Shown: positions 34,345 through 42,730 of the stretch, one piece after another
Position numbering within the stretch: the stretch's first letter is position 1
How the letters are laid out: the number at the start of each line of letters is the position of its first letter
NCBI RefSeq assembly: GCF_018499875.1
Contig: NZ_JAHBAY010000009.1
Location: 1 to 64,000, forward strand
Length of the DNA: 64,000 nucleotides
Direction: 5' to 3'
From: Kineosporia corallincola
GTDB lineage: Bacteria > Actinomycetota > Actinomycetes > Actinomycetales > Kineosporiaceae
Notes under the pieces: model-generated
The model's input: only the letters and a program-made list of their open reading frames with translations
Databases searched by the model: none
What the model was told of the DNA's origin: nothing
Program-made: the position numbers and the translations under genes

Positions 34345-34635
34345 ACCTGGTGCCGCGCTCGCTCACCCGGGCACCCCGGGGCCGCCGGCGCGCGGCGTTC
34401 CCGTTGGTGCTGCTGGCCCAGCGCTGGTACCGGGCCCGGTACCAGCGGGCGCCGCGAGGCTTAGGGCATCCACTCGCGGGCCAGAAGTCCCGGATCTGAA
34501 CGGCTTTCCGGTCCGGGGCGGAATCCGGGCGTAGATTGACCCGGCAGGGGGACCTTCCGGTTCTCCTGCCCCGTACAGCAGTTCAGCGCGGACCGACGAC
34601 GTGTGCCGCGTCCGCGATCCCCCGGAGATGTTCCG
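34345..34635 (+). other. Intergenic region upstream of the formate/nitrite channel
   Basis: 291 bp without a gene. It contains the palindrome at 34422-34447, and a -10-like TAGATT near 34532 followed by a leader of about 95 bases to the ATG. No known riboswitch was recognised. Confidence 0.45.
34422..34447. terminator. 26-bp perfect palindrome
   Basis: CGCTGGTACCGGG pairs exactly with CCCGGTACCAGCG with no loop. As RNA it would form a hairpin that could end the serine hydrolase transcript 80 bp after its stop codon; as DNA it could be an operator. Confidence 0.45.
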
Positions 34636-35592
34636 ATGACGAGCCTGCCCACGCTCCCCGCCGAACCGGCCGCACCCGGCGTGCCCCCACGAACGCCCGC
34701 GCAGGCGTCCATGATTTCACCGCCGGAGGCCCTCGGGCCACGGCAGATGGCGCTCCGGGCGGTCAGCACGGCGGTGGGCAAGTCCGGTGAGGACGCCCTC
34801 ACCACCTTCGTGCTGTCGGTGCTGGCGGGTGCTTTCATCGGGTTCGGCGCGATGTTCGCCACGGTGGTCAGCGCCACCGTCCCCGGCTCCGCCGCGCTGC
34901 CCTACGGCATCTCCAAAGGGCTCATGGGACTGGCCTTCTCGGTCGGCCTGATCCTCGTGGTGGTGGGCGGTGCGCAGCTGTTCACCAGCAACGTGCTGCT
35001 GGTCATGGCCTGGGCGTCGGGGCGGATCACCGGCGTGGCCGTGCTGCGCAACTGGGTGCTGGTCTACGCCGGCAACTTCGCCGGTGCGGCCGGTACCGCC
35101 GCCCTGGTGGTGTACTCGCACGAGTACCGTTCCGCGGCGGGCGGTGTCGGGCTGAACGCGCTGAACATCGCCGAGGGCAAGGGCGAACTCGGTTTCGGTC
35201 AGGCCCTGGTGCTGGGGGTGCTGTGCAACGTGCTGGTCTGCCTGGCGGTGTGGCTCAGCTACTCGGCGCGCACCACCACCGACCGGATCGCGGCGGTCGT
35301 GATGCCGGTCGCCGCCTTCGTGGCGGGCGGTTTCGAGCACAGCGTGGCCAACATGTACTACCTGCCGCTGGCCGCGATGATCAGGAGCTCGGCGCCGTCC
35401 TCGTTCTGGGCGTCCACCGGCACCACACCCGACGCCTTCGGCCACGTCGGCTGGACGGCGTTCGCGCAGAACCTGCTGCCGGTGACGATCGGCAACATCA
35501 TCGGCGGCGGGCTGATCGTCGGGGGCCTGTACTGGGTGGCCTACCTGCGGCACGACCGACCCGAGACCGGCGGTGCCGCTGCGGGTTCGTGA
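34636..35592 (+). CDS. Formate/nitrite transporter family channel
   Basis: A 318-residue protein of the FNT family, pentameric channels for formate, nitrite or hydrosulfide. Six helices are visible with the family signatures GAQLFTSNVLL, NFAGAAGTAALV, LGVLCNVLVCLAVWLS and FEHSVANMYYLPL, including the central His of FEHS that gates transport, and IGNIIGGGLIVGGLYW at the end. The ATG at 34636 is chosen for the GGAG ten bases upstream; a longer reading adds 11 unlikely residues. With adhE nearby, formate movement during oxygen-poor growth is plausible, but nitrite is equally possible and no formate-lyase or nitrite reductase is in the window. Confidence 0.92.
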   Translation: MTSLPTLPAEPAAPGVPPRTPAQASMISPPEALGPRQMALRAVSTAVGKSGEDALTTFVLSVLAGAFIGFGAMFATVVSATVPGSAALPYGISKGLMGLAFSVGLILVVVGGAQLFTSNVLLVMAWASGRITGVAVLRNWVLVYAGNFAGAAGTAALVVYSHEYRSAAGGVGLNALNIAEGKGELGFGQALVLGVLCNVLVCLAVWLSYSARTTTDRIAAVVMPVAAFVAGGFEHSVANMYYLPLAAMIRSSAPSSFWASTGTTPDAFGHVGWTAFAQNLLPVTIGNIIGGGLIVGGLYWVAYLRHDRPETGGAAAGS

Positions 35593-35600
35593 TTCCCCGG

Positions 35601-35629
35601 TTGACGTGCGACGTCTCCTCGGTGATAGT
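35601..35629 (+). promoter_or_regulatory. Sigma70-type promoter of the riboswitch-terC transcript
   Basis: TTGACG (35601-35606) and GATAGT (35624-35629) are 17 bp apart, a near-ideal housekeeping promoter. The start would fall near 35636, just before the riboswitch. Confidence 0.75.
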
Positions 35630-35640
35630 TGCCAGTAGTT

Positions 35641-35743
35641 CGAAGGGGAGTACCCGACGCCACACGCACCGCCGTCACTACGGGCCCGGCCGACCGGGCC
35701 CCGGTGGTGCAGCCGTCGTCACGACGGCCCGGGGAGACCTTCG
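35641..35743 (+). ncRNA. Manganese riboswitch (yybP-ykoY class)
   Basis: Conserved parts of the yybP-ykoY aptamer are all visible: CGAAGGGGAGTA at the 5' side (35641-35652), GCCGTCACTACGG as an inner arm, the GC-rich P4-like hairpin, and CCCGGGGAGACC at the 3' side (35728-35739), closed by P1 pairing of CGAAGG with CCTTCG (35738-35743). This class binds Mn2+ and controls TerC/Alx and other Mn exporters. Just beyond, 35738-35749 can instead pair with 35776-35788, which holds the terC ribosome site GAAAGG. P1 and this stem share bases, so they exclude each other: with Mn2+ bound the ribosome site would be free. This is a translational ON switch by inference. Confidence 0.9.
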
Positions 35744-35796
35744 TCCAGCAGCGCCGGCCCGCCGACGCGGGCCCGGCTGGACGAAAGGTCGTTCCG

Positions 35797-36741
35797 TTGC
35801 ACGTCTCCTGGTGGGTCTGGGCCGCCCTCATGCTGGTGGTGGCCGCGATGCTGGCCGTCGACCTGTTCCTGCACCGCGACAACCACGTGGTCGGCTTCCG
35901 TGAGGCCGCGATCTGGTCGGGCGTCTGGATCGCCGCCGGCCTGCTGTTCGGCCTGGTGCTGTGGGCCTGGCAGGGCGGCGACGTGGCCGGCACCTACTAC
36001 GCCGGCTACCTGATCGAGAAGGCGCTCTCGATCGACAACGTGTTCGTCTTCGCGCTGATCTTCACACATTTCGCGGTTCCCGACGCCTATCAGCACAAGG
36101 TGCTGTTCTGGGGCGTGATCAGTGCGCTGCTGCTGCGCCTGGCCTTCATCTTCGTCGGGGCCGGGCTGCTGGAGACGTTCTTCTGGACCGCCTACGTGTT
36201 CGGCGCGTTCCTCGTGTACACCGGCTACCGGATGGCCTTCGGGCACAGCGGGCAGAGCCCGCCGGACCGTAACCCGGTGGTGCGCCTGACCCGCCGTGTC
36301 GTGCCCACCGACCCGGCCTACCACGGCGACCGGTTCTTCACCCGGATCAACGGAAAGCGTGTCGCCACCCTGCTGTTCGTGGTGCTGGTGGCGATCGAGG
36401 CGACCGACCTGATCTTCGCGATCGACTCGGTGGCCGCGATCCTGGCGATCACCACCAGCACCTTCATCGTCTGGAGCGCCAACGCCTTCGCCGTGCTGGG
36501 CCTGCGCAGCCTCTACTTCTGCCTGGCCGGCCTGCTGCGCCGCTTCGTGCACCTGCACTACGGCCTGGCGGTGCTGCTGGCGTTCGCCGGGGTCAAGCTG
36601 ATCCTGTCGGAGACCCCGGTGGGCAAGCTGCCGATCCCGCTCACCCTCGGGGTGATCGTCGTGACGATCACGGTGTCGATCGTCTGGAGCCTGCGCAGCA
36701 CCCGGGAGGCCGGGCGGGTCTCCTCGTCGTCGGCCGAATAG
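35797..36741 (+). CDS. TerC/Alx-family manganese exporter
   Basis: A 314-residue membrane protein of the TerC family with about nine helices. The signature acidic helices are present: YLIEKALSIDNVFVFALIF and VAIEATDLIFAIDSVAAILA, whose Glu/Asp residues line the metal site. Recent work places the family in Mn2+ export and metalation of exported enzymes. I choose the TTG at 35797, preceded by GAAAGG; a longer reading would run through the riboswitch. The gene is controlled by the manganese riboswitch directly upstream and ends at a hairpin facing a convergent gene. Confidence 0.93.
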   Translation: MHVSWWVWAALMLVVAAMLAVDLFLHRDNHVVGFREAAIWSGVWIAAGLLFGLVLWAWQGGDVAGTYYAGYLIEKALSIDNVFVFALIFTHFAVPDAYQHKVLFWGVISALLLRLAFIFVGAGLLETFFWTAYVFGAFLVYTGYRMAFGHSGQSPPDRNPVVRLTRRVVPTDPAYHGDRFFTRINGKRVATLLFVVLVAIEATDLIFAIDSVAAILAITTSTFIVWSANAFAVLGLRSLYFCLAGLLRRFVHLHYGLAVLLAFAGVKLILSETPVGKLPIPLTLGVIVVTITVSIVWSLRSTREAGRVSSSSAE

Positions 36742-36752
36742 GTCATGGACGG

Positions 36753-36790
36753 CGAAGTGGCCCGGAAGCGCCTGCCGCCGGGCCACTTCG
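36753..36790. terminator. Bidirectional hairpin after terC
   Basis: CGAAGTGGCCCGG (36753-36765) pairs perfectly with its complement (36778-36790) around a 12-base loop. It lies between convergent genes ending at 36741 and 36858. Confidence 0.75.
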
Positions 36791-36857
36791 GCGCGCGTTC
36801 CGGGGCGGCGAGGAGGTCGTGCGGCCTCGCCCGAAAGCAGATGGAAAGGGTCGGTTT

Positions 36858-37664
36858 TCAGGTGGCCTTGCGGCCCACCCCGGCCACCGCCACGGCACCC
36901 GCCGCCTCCTGGACGTCGTCCGGGTGGCTGGGCCGCCAGCGCGGCGTCCGGACCAGGCCGGGTTCGGCCAGCGTCCAGTCGCCGAAGAAGGCGGCCACCT
37001 GCTCGCGGTCGCGCACCGCCATCGAGTCGGAGGCGCCGCGGTAGAGGCTCGCGGCCTGGTGGGTGCCGTCCGCGTCGCCCTCGGGCACCACGTGGGTGAT
37101 CGCCAGAAAACTGCCGGCGGCGGCCGCGTCGCGCAGCCGGGCCACCGCCTCGTGCGGCCGGTCGTGGTCCGGCACGAACGGCAGCACCGAGGCCAGCAGG
37201 ATGCCGACCGGCCGGGTCAGGTCGAGCAGCCCGGCCAGCTCGGGCGAGTCCAGCACGTTCTGCGGGTGGCGCAGATCGGCGCGTAGCACGGCGGTGCCGG
37301 GCACGTCGCGCAGGATCAGCTCGCTGTGGGCCACCGCGACCGGGTCGTGGTCGACGTACAGCACCCGTGACCCGGGGCTCAGTGCCCGGGCGATCTCGTG
37401 CACGTGGCCGACGGTGGGGATGCCCGACCCGAGGTCGAGGAACTGGTCGATGCCCTGCCCGGCCATGAAGGTGACGGCCCGCTGCACGAAGGCCCGGTTG
37501 GTCTGCGCCGCGCCCGCGATGGTGGGGATCACCGCCGCCACCCGCTCGGCGAACGCCCGGTCGGCGGCGAAGTTGTGGGCGCCGCCGAGCAGGTAGTCGT
37601 ACACCCGCGCGGGCGAGGGGACATCGAGATCGACCCCGGGCGGGGCCCAGTCCGGTGTGGTCAT
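36858..37664 (-). CDS. S-adenosyl methyltransferase, PF04672 (DUF574) family
   Basis: A 268-residue protein of the PF04672 family, greatly expanded in actinomycetes and mostly of unknown role. Family motifs are clear: SPARVYDYLLGGAHNFAADR near the start, NRAFVQRAVTFM, and the SAM-binding QFLDLGSGIPTVGHVHE with VLYVDHDPVAV. The substrate is unknown. The ATG at 37664 has no ribosome site; TAAACT (plus strand 37671-37676, read on the minus strand) ends six bases before it, so the mRNA is probably leaderless. It is convergent with terC. Confidence 0.93.
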   Translation of the reverse strand: MTTPDWAPPGVDLDVPSPARVYDYLLGGAHNFAADRAFAERVAAVIPTIAGAAQTNRAFVQRAVTFMAGQGIDQFLDLGSGIPTVGHVHEIARALSPGSRVLYVDHDPVAVAHSELILRDVPGTAVLRADLRHPQNVLDSPELAGLLDLTRPVGILLASVLPFVPDHDRPHEAVARLRDAAAAGSFLAITHVVPEGDADGTHQAASLYRGASDSMAVRDREQVAAFFGDWTLAEPGLVRTPRWRPSHPDDVQEAAGAVAVAGVGRKAT

Positions 37665-38068
37665 GTGCGCAGTTTATGCCGGTACGCACGGCGGGAGATG
37701 CTCGGGGCAGGCCCCTTTCGGACGGTTGTCCGACATCTGGCGGATAGCGGGACTTCCGGCGTGGCCGTGCCCCCATCTCGTCAGATTGACGGGACTTGCG
37801 GTCGGTTTCGCTGGGGTCCACGGACTCCTGTGTCCGCCCGCCCCGCGCCGCCACCCTTGAGGTGAAACGACCGACGACGGAGGAGGCGGCGAGCGTGTCA
37901 CGCAGGAAGCGGGATCGGGCCGCCCGCGACGCGGGGGACCGGTCGTCGTCCCCGGGTTCCCGGGCACACCCGCCGGAGCGAGGCCTGCCGGGAGGTCCGG
38001 ACCGGACCGCCGGTGATGGCGCGCCGGGCGTCCCGCAGCCGTATCCCGACAAGTATCTGAGGAGAGAC
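37665..38068. other. Divergent promoter region and long adhE leader
   Basis: 404 bp. The left end holds the leaderless promoter of the methyltransferase (37671-37676). The right part would be the 5' leader of adhE; GAGGAGAG at 38058-38066 is its ribosome site. An open frame continues upstream of the adhE ATG but reads as low-complexity Arg/Pro/Gly. I looked for a Rex operator (TTGTGA...TCACAA), expected for adhE, and did not see one. Confidence 0.45.
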
Positions 38069-40726
38069 ATGACCGCGGAGCAGAAGCCCGCCGCAGTCCC
38101 GACCGGAGAACCGCAGCCGGAAACGCCTTCCGACGTCGCGGTGGCGGTCGACACGCTGGTCGAGGCGGGGCTCAAGGCCCTCGCCGACTACGGCGCCTTC
38201 GACCAGGAGACGATCGACCACATCGTCAAGAAGGCCTCGGTGGCCGCCCTGGACCGGCACGCCGCCCTCGCGCAGCTCGCGGTGGAGGAGACCGGCCGCG
38301 GTGTGTTCGAGGACAAGGCCGTCAAGAACATCTTCGCCTGCGAGCACGTCACCCACAGCATGGCGAAACTGCGCACCGTCGGCGTGATCAGCCAGGACGA
38401 CATCAACGGGATCACCGAGATCGCCGACCCCGTGGGTGTTGTCGCCGGCATCACCCCGGTCACCAACCCGACCTCCACGGCCATCTTCAAGTCGCTGCTG
38501 GCGCTGAAGACCCGCAACCCGATCGTCTTCGCCTTCCACCCCTCCGCCCAGCGGTGCAGCGTGGAGGCGGCGCGGATCGTGCGCGACGCGGCCGTCGCCG
38601 CCGGCGCGCCGGAGCACTGCATCCAGTGGATCGAGCAGCCCTCGCTGGAGGCCACCCACGCCCTCATGCACCACCCGGGCATCGCCACCATCCTGGCGAC
38701 CGGCGGCAATGCCATGGTGCGGGCGGCCTACTCGGCCGGCAAGCCCGCCCTCGGCGTCGGCGCCGGCAACGTGCCGGCCTGGATCGAGAAGAGCGCCAGG
38801 CTCAAGCGGGCCGTCAACGACATCGTGCTGTCGAAGTCGTTCGACAACGGCATGATCTGCGCCTCCGAGCAGGCCGCCATCGTCGACGACGAGATCTACG
38901 ACGCCGCGCTGGAGGAGTTCCGCCACCTGCACGCCCACGTCGCCACCCAGGACGAGAAGCGCAAGCTGGAGCAGTTCGTCTTCGGCGCCACCGCCTACGG
39001 AAAGTCTTGCAGCGGAGCGAAGCTCAACCCGGACGTGGTGGGCCGGTCGCCGCACTGGATCGCCGAGCAGGCCGGGTTCAGCGTGCCCGAGCAGACCTCG
39101 ATCATCCTCACCGAGGTGAACGAGGTGGGCCCGGAAGAGCCGCTGACTCGGGAGAAGCTGTGCCCGGTGCTGGCCGTGCTGCGGGTGCGCTCGCGGGAGG
39201 AGGGGCTCCAGGCGTCCACCCGGATGGTCGAGTTCCACGGCCTGGGCCACAGCGCCGTCATCCACACCCAGGACGAGGACCTGGTGGTGGAGTTCGGCAA
39301 GCGGGTGAAAGCCGTTCGGGTCATCTGGAACTCGCCGTCCTCGCAGGGCGGCATCGGTGACATGTACAACTCGTTCGTGCCGTCGCTGACCCTGGGCTGC
39401 GGCAGCTACGGCCGTAACTCGGTGTCCAACAACGTGTCGGCCGTCAACCTGATCAACATCAAGCGGATCGGCAGGCGCACCAACAACATGCAGTGGTTCA
39501 AGGTGCCGTCGAGGATCTACTTCGAGCCGCACGCCATCCGCTACCTCTCGGACATGCCCGACGTCGAGCGGGTCACGATCGTCACCGACGCCACGATGAC
39601 CCGGCTGGGCTTCGTCGAGCGGATCGACCGGGTGCTCCAGCGCCGTCCCAACCGGGTCGTGCTCCAGATCATCGACGACGTCGAGCCCGAGCCGCAGATG
39701 ACCACCGTCGACCGGGGGGCCGAGCTGATGCGCTCGTTCCGGCCGGACACGATCATCGCCCTCGGCGGCGGCTCGGCGATGGACGCGTCCAAGGTGATGT
39801 GGCTGAAGTACGAGCACCCCGAGATCGACTTCGACGACATGCGGGAGAAGTTCTTCGACATCCGCAAGCGGGCTTTCGCCTTTCCCGCGCTGGGTGAGAA
39901 GGCCCGTCTGGTCTGCGTTCCCACCACCTCGGGCACCGGCGCCGAGGTGACGCCGTTCGCCGTCATCACCGACCAGCGCACCGGCAAGAAGTACCCGCTG
40001 GCCGACTACGCCCTGACCCCGACCGTCGCGATCGTCGACCCGGCGCTGACCGCCAGCATGCCGCAGAAGATCGCCGCCGACAGCGGTTTCGACGCCCTGA
40101 CGCACGCGATCGAGGCGTACGTGTCGGTGTACGCGAACGACTTCACCGACGGCCTGGCCCTGCACGCGATCCGGCTGATCTTCGCCAACCTCGAGAAATC
40201 GGTGCAGCAGGGCGACGCCGAGGCCCGCGAGCGCATGCACAACGCGGGCACCGTGGCGGGCATGGCCTTCGGCAGCGCGTTCCTGGGCATCGTGCACGCC
40301 ATGTCGCACACCCTGGGTGCCACCTTCCACGTGGCCCACGGCCGCACCAACGCGGTGCTGCTGCCGCACGTGATCCGCTACAACGGCACCGCGCCGTCGA
40401 AGCTGTCCGGCTGGCCGAAGTACGAGAGCTACCGGGCGCCGGAACGTTTCGCCGACATCGCCGGAATGCTGGGTCTGCCGGCGAGCACCCCGCAGGAGGC
40501 GGTGGAGGCCCTGGCCACGGCGGTCGAGCAACTGCGCGACCGGGTGGGCATCGAGTCGTCGTTCGCCGAGATCGGTGTGGACGAGCAGGCATTCCTGGCC
40601 TCGCTCCCGCAGCAGGCCCTCAACGCCTACGAGGACCAGTGCGCACCGGCCAACCCGCGGATGCCGATGCTCGACGACATGCAGCGGCTGATGCGGGCCG
40701 CCTACTACGGGGAGAACGCGAGCTGA
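38069..40726 (+). CDS. adhE: Bifunctional aldehyde/alcohol dehydrogenase AdhE
   Basis: An 885-residue fusion enzyme that reduces acetyl-CoA to acetaldehyde and then to ethanol, regenerating NAD+ in fermentation. The N-terminal CoA-acylating aldehyde dehydrogenase (to about 440) has catalytic Cys264 in GMICASEQ. After a linker, the iron-type alcohol dehydrogenase has GGGSAMDASK for NAD and the metal site in THAIEAYVS and HAMSHTLGATFHVAHGRTNA. A strong ribosome site (GAGGAG) sets the ATG at 38069. AdhE usually polymerises into spirosomes. Finding it in a presumed aerobic actinomycete points to survival under low oxygen. Ends before a bidirectional hairpin. Confidence 0.96.
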   Translation: MTAEQKPAAVPTGEPQPETPSDVAVAVDTLVEAGLKALADYGAFDQETIDHIVKKASVAALDRHAALAQLAVEETGRGVFEDKAVKNIFACEHVTHSMAKLRTVGVISQDDINGITEIADPVGVVAGITPVTNPTSTAIFKSLLALKTRNPIVFAFHPSAQRCSVEAARIVRDAAVAAGAPEHCIQWIEQPSLEATHALMHHPGIATILATGGNAMVRAAYSAGKPALGVGAGNVPAWIEKSARLKRAVNDIVLSKSFDNGMICASEQAAIVDDEIYDAALEEFRHLHAHVATQDEKRKLEQFVFGATAYGKSCSGAKLNPDVVGRSPHWIAEQAGFSVPEQTSIILTEVNEVGPEEPLTREKLCPVLAVLRVRSREEGLQASTRMVEFHGLGHSAVIHTQDEDLVVEFGKRVKAVRVIWNSPSSQGGIGDMYNSFVPSLTLGCGSYGRNSVSNNVSAVNLINIKRIGRRTNNMQWFKVPSRIYFEPHAIRYLSDMPDVERVTIVTDATMTRLGFVERIDRVLQRRPNRVVLQIIDDVEPEPQMTTVDRGAELMRSFRPDTIIALGGGSAMDASKVMWLKYEHPEIDFDDMREKFFDIRKRAFAFPALGEKARLVCVPTTSGTGAEVTPFAVITDQRTGKKYPLADYALTPTVAIVDPALTASMPQKIAADSGFDALTHAIEAYVSVYANDFTDGLALHAIRLIFANLEKSVQQGDAEARERMHNAGTVAGMAFGSAFLGIVHAMSHTLGATFHVAHGRTNAVLLPHVIRYNGTAPSKLSGWPKYESYRAPERFADIAGMLGLPASTPQEAVEALATAVEQLRDRVGIESSFAEIGVDEQAFLASLPQQALNAYEDQCAPANPRMPMLDDMQRLMRAAYYGENAS

Positions 40727-40838
40727 CGTACGCCTGACGCCACGGCCGGGACCGCGGGTCCCGGCAGTGCGCGGAAAAGGGCTGGCTGTCGATGGGAGCT
40801 TCGCCGGCGGCGTCGGCCCCTGGATCGGCACCGGCGAA

Positions 40839-40883
40839 TCATGGACGACGAGGAGCCCGGACCGGGGCTCCCGTCGTCCATGA
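40839..40883. terminator. Bidirectional terminator hairpin (GGACGACGG family)
   Basis: TCATGGACGACG (40839-40850) pairs with 40872-40883 and GGAGCCC (40852-40858) with 40865-40871, with one bulged A and a 6-base loop. It lies between convergent genes ending at 40726 and 40904. Confidence 0.8.
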
Positions 40884-40903
40884 ACTGACCGCCGAACGCC
40901 CGC

Positions 40904-42481
40904 TCAGCCCGCGTGCCCACGCACCTTGCTGCGGCGCATCGCCTGCTCGGCCACCTCCAGGGCGTGCTCGGGCGTGGTGGCCGCCTCGACCACGGTGATG
41001 GCGCCCACGGCCGCGTGCACCAGAAGGTCGCCGCCCGGCAGGGAACCGGTGGGCCGGTAGGCCGTGCGGTGCAGCAGGTGGGTGGCGGCCCGGAAGCGGT
41101 GGTTCCAGTTGCCGAACGAGGCGTCGCTGGGGGCCAGCACCGCGGCGGCCACGAACCGGTCCCGGTCGTGGCGGCCCAGCAGGTCCTCCGGGCGCCCGGC
41201 GGCCCGCAGCGACCCGGCCATCAGGCGCAGCACGTCGTCGCCGGTGTCCGGGCCGTAGAGGTCGTTGATGGCGGTGAAACCGTCCACGTCGATGAACGCG
41301 ATCGCCAGTTGCTCGCTGCCCGGCTGGAGGGTGCCGATGGCGGTCGTCAGCCACTCCCGGATCCCGTTGCGGTTGTACAGCCCGGTCAGGTCGTCCACGG
41401 TGTCGGGCCGCCGCAGCGGGCGGGTGCGCCGGGCCAGCATCTCGGCCCGGGCCCGTTCCCGCCCCGCGGCGCGTTCCCGGCTGATCTGCTCGGCCAGCAC
41501 CCGCGCGAACAGCTGCATGGTGACCAGGTCGTGGTCGTGCAGCAGCACACTCGACGCGGCGGCCCCGCACAGGGTGCCGATCATCGCCTGGCTCTGGTCC
41601 ACCACCGGCACGCTGACGTAGGTGCGGATCCCCAGCTCCCGGGCGGCGTCGCTGTCTCCCCACACCGCGGGGACGTCCGCCGTGTAGGGGATGCCGGCGT
41701 CCAGGGCCCGGCGGCACAGGGTGTCGCTCCACGGCACGCTCAGCCCCTCCGGGATGGTGAGCGAGCCGGTGTTCAGGGAGTGCACGATCTGCTGCCGGTC
41801 CCCGGCCCAGTCCACGAACGTCAGGTAGGTCGACTCCAGGCCGGTGGCGGCGTGCAGCAGCTCCAGCAGGGGCCGGGTCAGCGACTCCAGGTCGTCGCTG
41901 CGCGCCACCAGCTCGGCCAGGTACCCGACATCGGGAAGGTCAGGAAGGTCCTGCGCGACAACGGGATCTGGTGTGCCCCGCACGGACCGGGCCAGCACCT
42001 GCCCGATGAACTCACCGGTGGTGGCCAGCCGGTCGGCGTCGCGCGCCGTCAGGTCTGGCCTCGGCGTGGCCGCGACCGCGCACACCGCCCCCACGATGTC
42101 GCCGTCCACCACCAGCGGCACCCCGGCGTGGGTGCCCAGGCCGGACAGCAGGGTGCCGGACCGCCTGGTCATCGGGTGCCGGCTCAGCACCGGGTGCCGG
42201 CCGGTGTCGGTGACCAGCGTCTCCACCGCCTCGGTCGCGACCAGCCAGCAGATCGTGTCGTGCACCGCCACCGGGTCCTTCCGGTGTGGCGGGAGCGGCA
42301 GCCCGGCCAGGTGCGTCACGTGCCGCTGCCCGTCCCGGAACCGGCTGACGAAGGCGGTGTCCACCCCGGTCTGCTCCACCAGCACCTCCAGGGCGTGACG
42401 GATCCGTTCGTCCGCCTCGCCCCGGCCCGCCTCCAGCAGTGACAGCAGTCCCGGTAGCACCCGGGGGTGACCTGGTTCCAC
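40904..42481 (-). CDS. GAF-GAF-GGDEF protein with degenerate active site
   Basis: A 525-residue cytoplasmic protein: two GAF sensor domains (about 20-165 and 190-340) followed by a GGDEF domain (about 355-510). The domain opens normally with DDLTGLYNRNG and has FIDVDGFTAINDLYG, but the signature itself, normally RxGGDEF, reads GRHDRDRF. It should therefore not make cyclic di-GMP; it may bind GTP or act as an effector. Alternatively the whole domain is decaying. It is convergent with adhE and divergent from the FGGY kinase. A catalytically intact GGDEF-EAL protein is encoded 4 kb away. Confidence 0.9.
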   Translation of the reverse strand: MEPGHPRVLPGLLSLLEAGRGEADERIRHALEVLVEQTGVDTAFVSRFRDGQRHVTHLAGLPLPPHRKDPVAVHDTICWLVATEAVETLVTDTGRHPVLSRHPMTRRSGTLLSGLGTHAGVPLVVDGDIVGAVCAVAATPRPDLTARDADRLATTGEFIGQVLARSVRGTPDPVVAQDLPDLPDVGYLAELVARSDDLESLTRPLLELLHAATGLESTYLTFVDWAGDRQQIVHSLNTGSLTIPEGLSVPWSDTLCRRALDAGIPYTADVPAVWGDSDAARELGIRTYVSVPVVDQSQAMIGTLCGAAASSVLLHDHDLVTMQLFARVLAEQISRERAAGRERARAEMLARRTRPLRRPDTVDDLTGLYNRNGIREWLTTAIGTLQPGSEQLAIAFIDVDGFTAINDLYGPDTGDDVLRLMAGSLRAAGRPEDLLGRHDRDRFVAAAVLAPSDASFGNWNHRFRAATHLLHRTAYRPTGSLPGGDLLVHAAVGAITVVEAATTPEHALEVAEQAMRRSKVRGHAG

Positions 42482-42535
42482 GGCGAGGTGATCGGCCCGG
42501 CCGGGCGGCGGGGCAAGCCCGGGCGCCCCGGCTCA

Positions 42536-42581
42536 CCCGGATGCCTGCCCGGATGTCCGCCCGGATGCCTGCCCGGATGCC
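42536..42581 (+). repeat. Four tandem 12-bp repeats
   Basis: The unit CCCGGATGCCTG occurs four times with small changes, directly upstream of the GAF-GGDEF gene and within the 249-bp divergent region with the kinase. Apart from this the region shows a possible kinase promoter and the ribosome site AAGGACGGAG before 42731. Confidence 0.6.
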
Positions 42582-42730
42582 CTTGGTCACGGGTCCTCCG
42601 GTCACCGCCGACGTGAGCCCGGTGACGTCGGCCCGGAGTGATCCAGGAGCAGCCCGGCAGGTCTGTACTGTCTCTGCTTGGAGTCCACGAGTCCCGTGTG
42701 ACCTGCAACCTCCAAGGACGGAGCAGAACC

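Noticed and set aside
37665-38068. Rex operator upstream of adhE
   Set aside because: No TTGTGA...TCACAA-type site was found by eye.
35719-38175. An 818-codon open frame on the minus strand across terC and the methyltransferase
   Set aside because: It lies over recognised genes on both strands and has the low-complexity Arg/Gly/His composition of a GC-rich shadow frame, with no family motif.
37898-40831. A 977-codon open frame antisense to adhE
   Set aside because: It mirrors the adhE gene codon by codon and shows only His/Gly/Val-rich shadow composition. AdhE is unmistakable on the other strand.
42536-42581. Possible CRISPR array
   Set aside because: The unit is 12 bp with no spacers and no cas genes are present; it is a simple tandem repeat.
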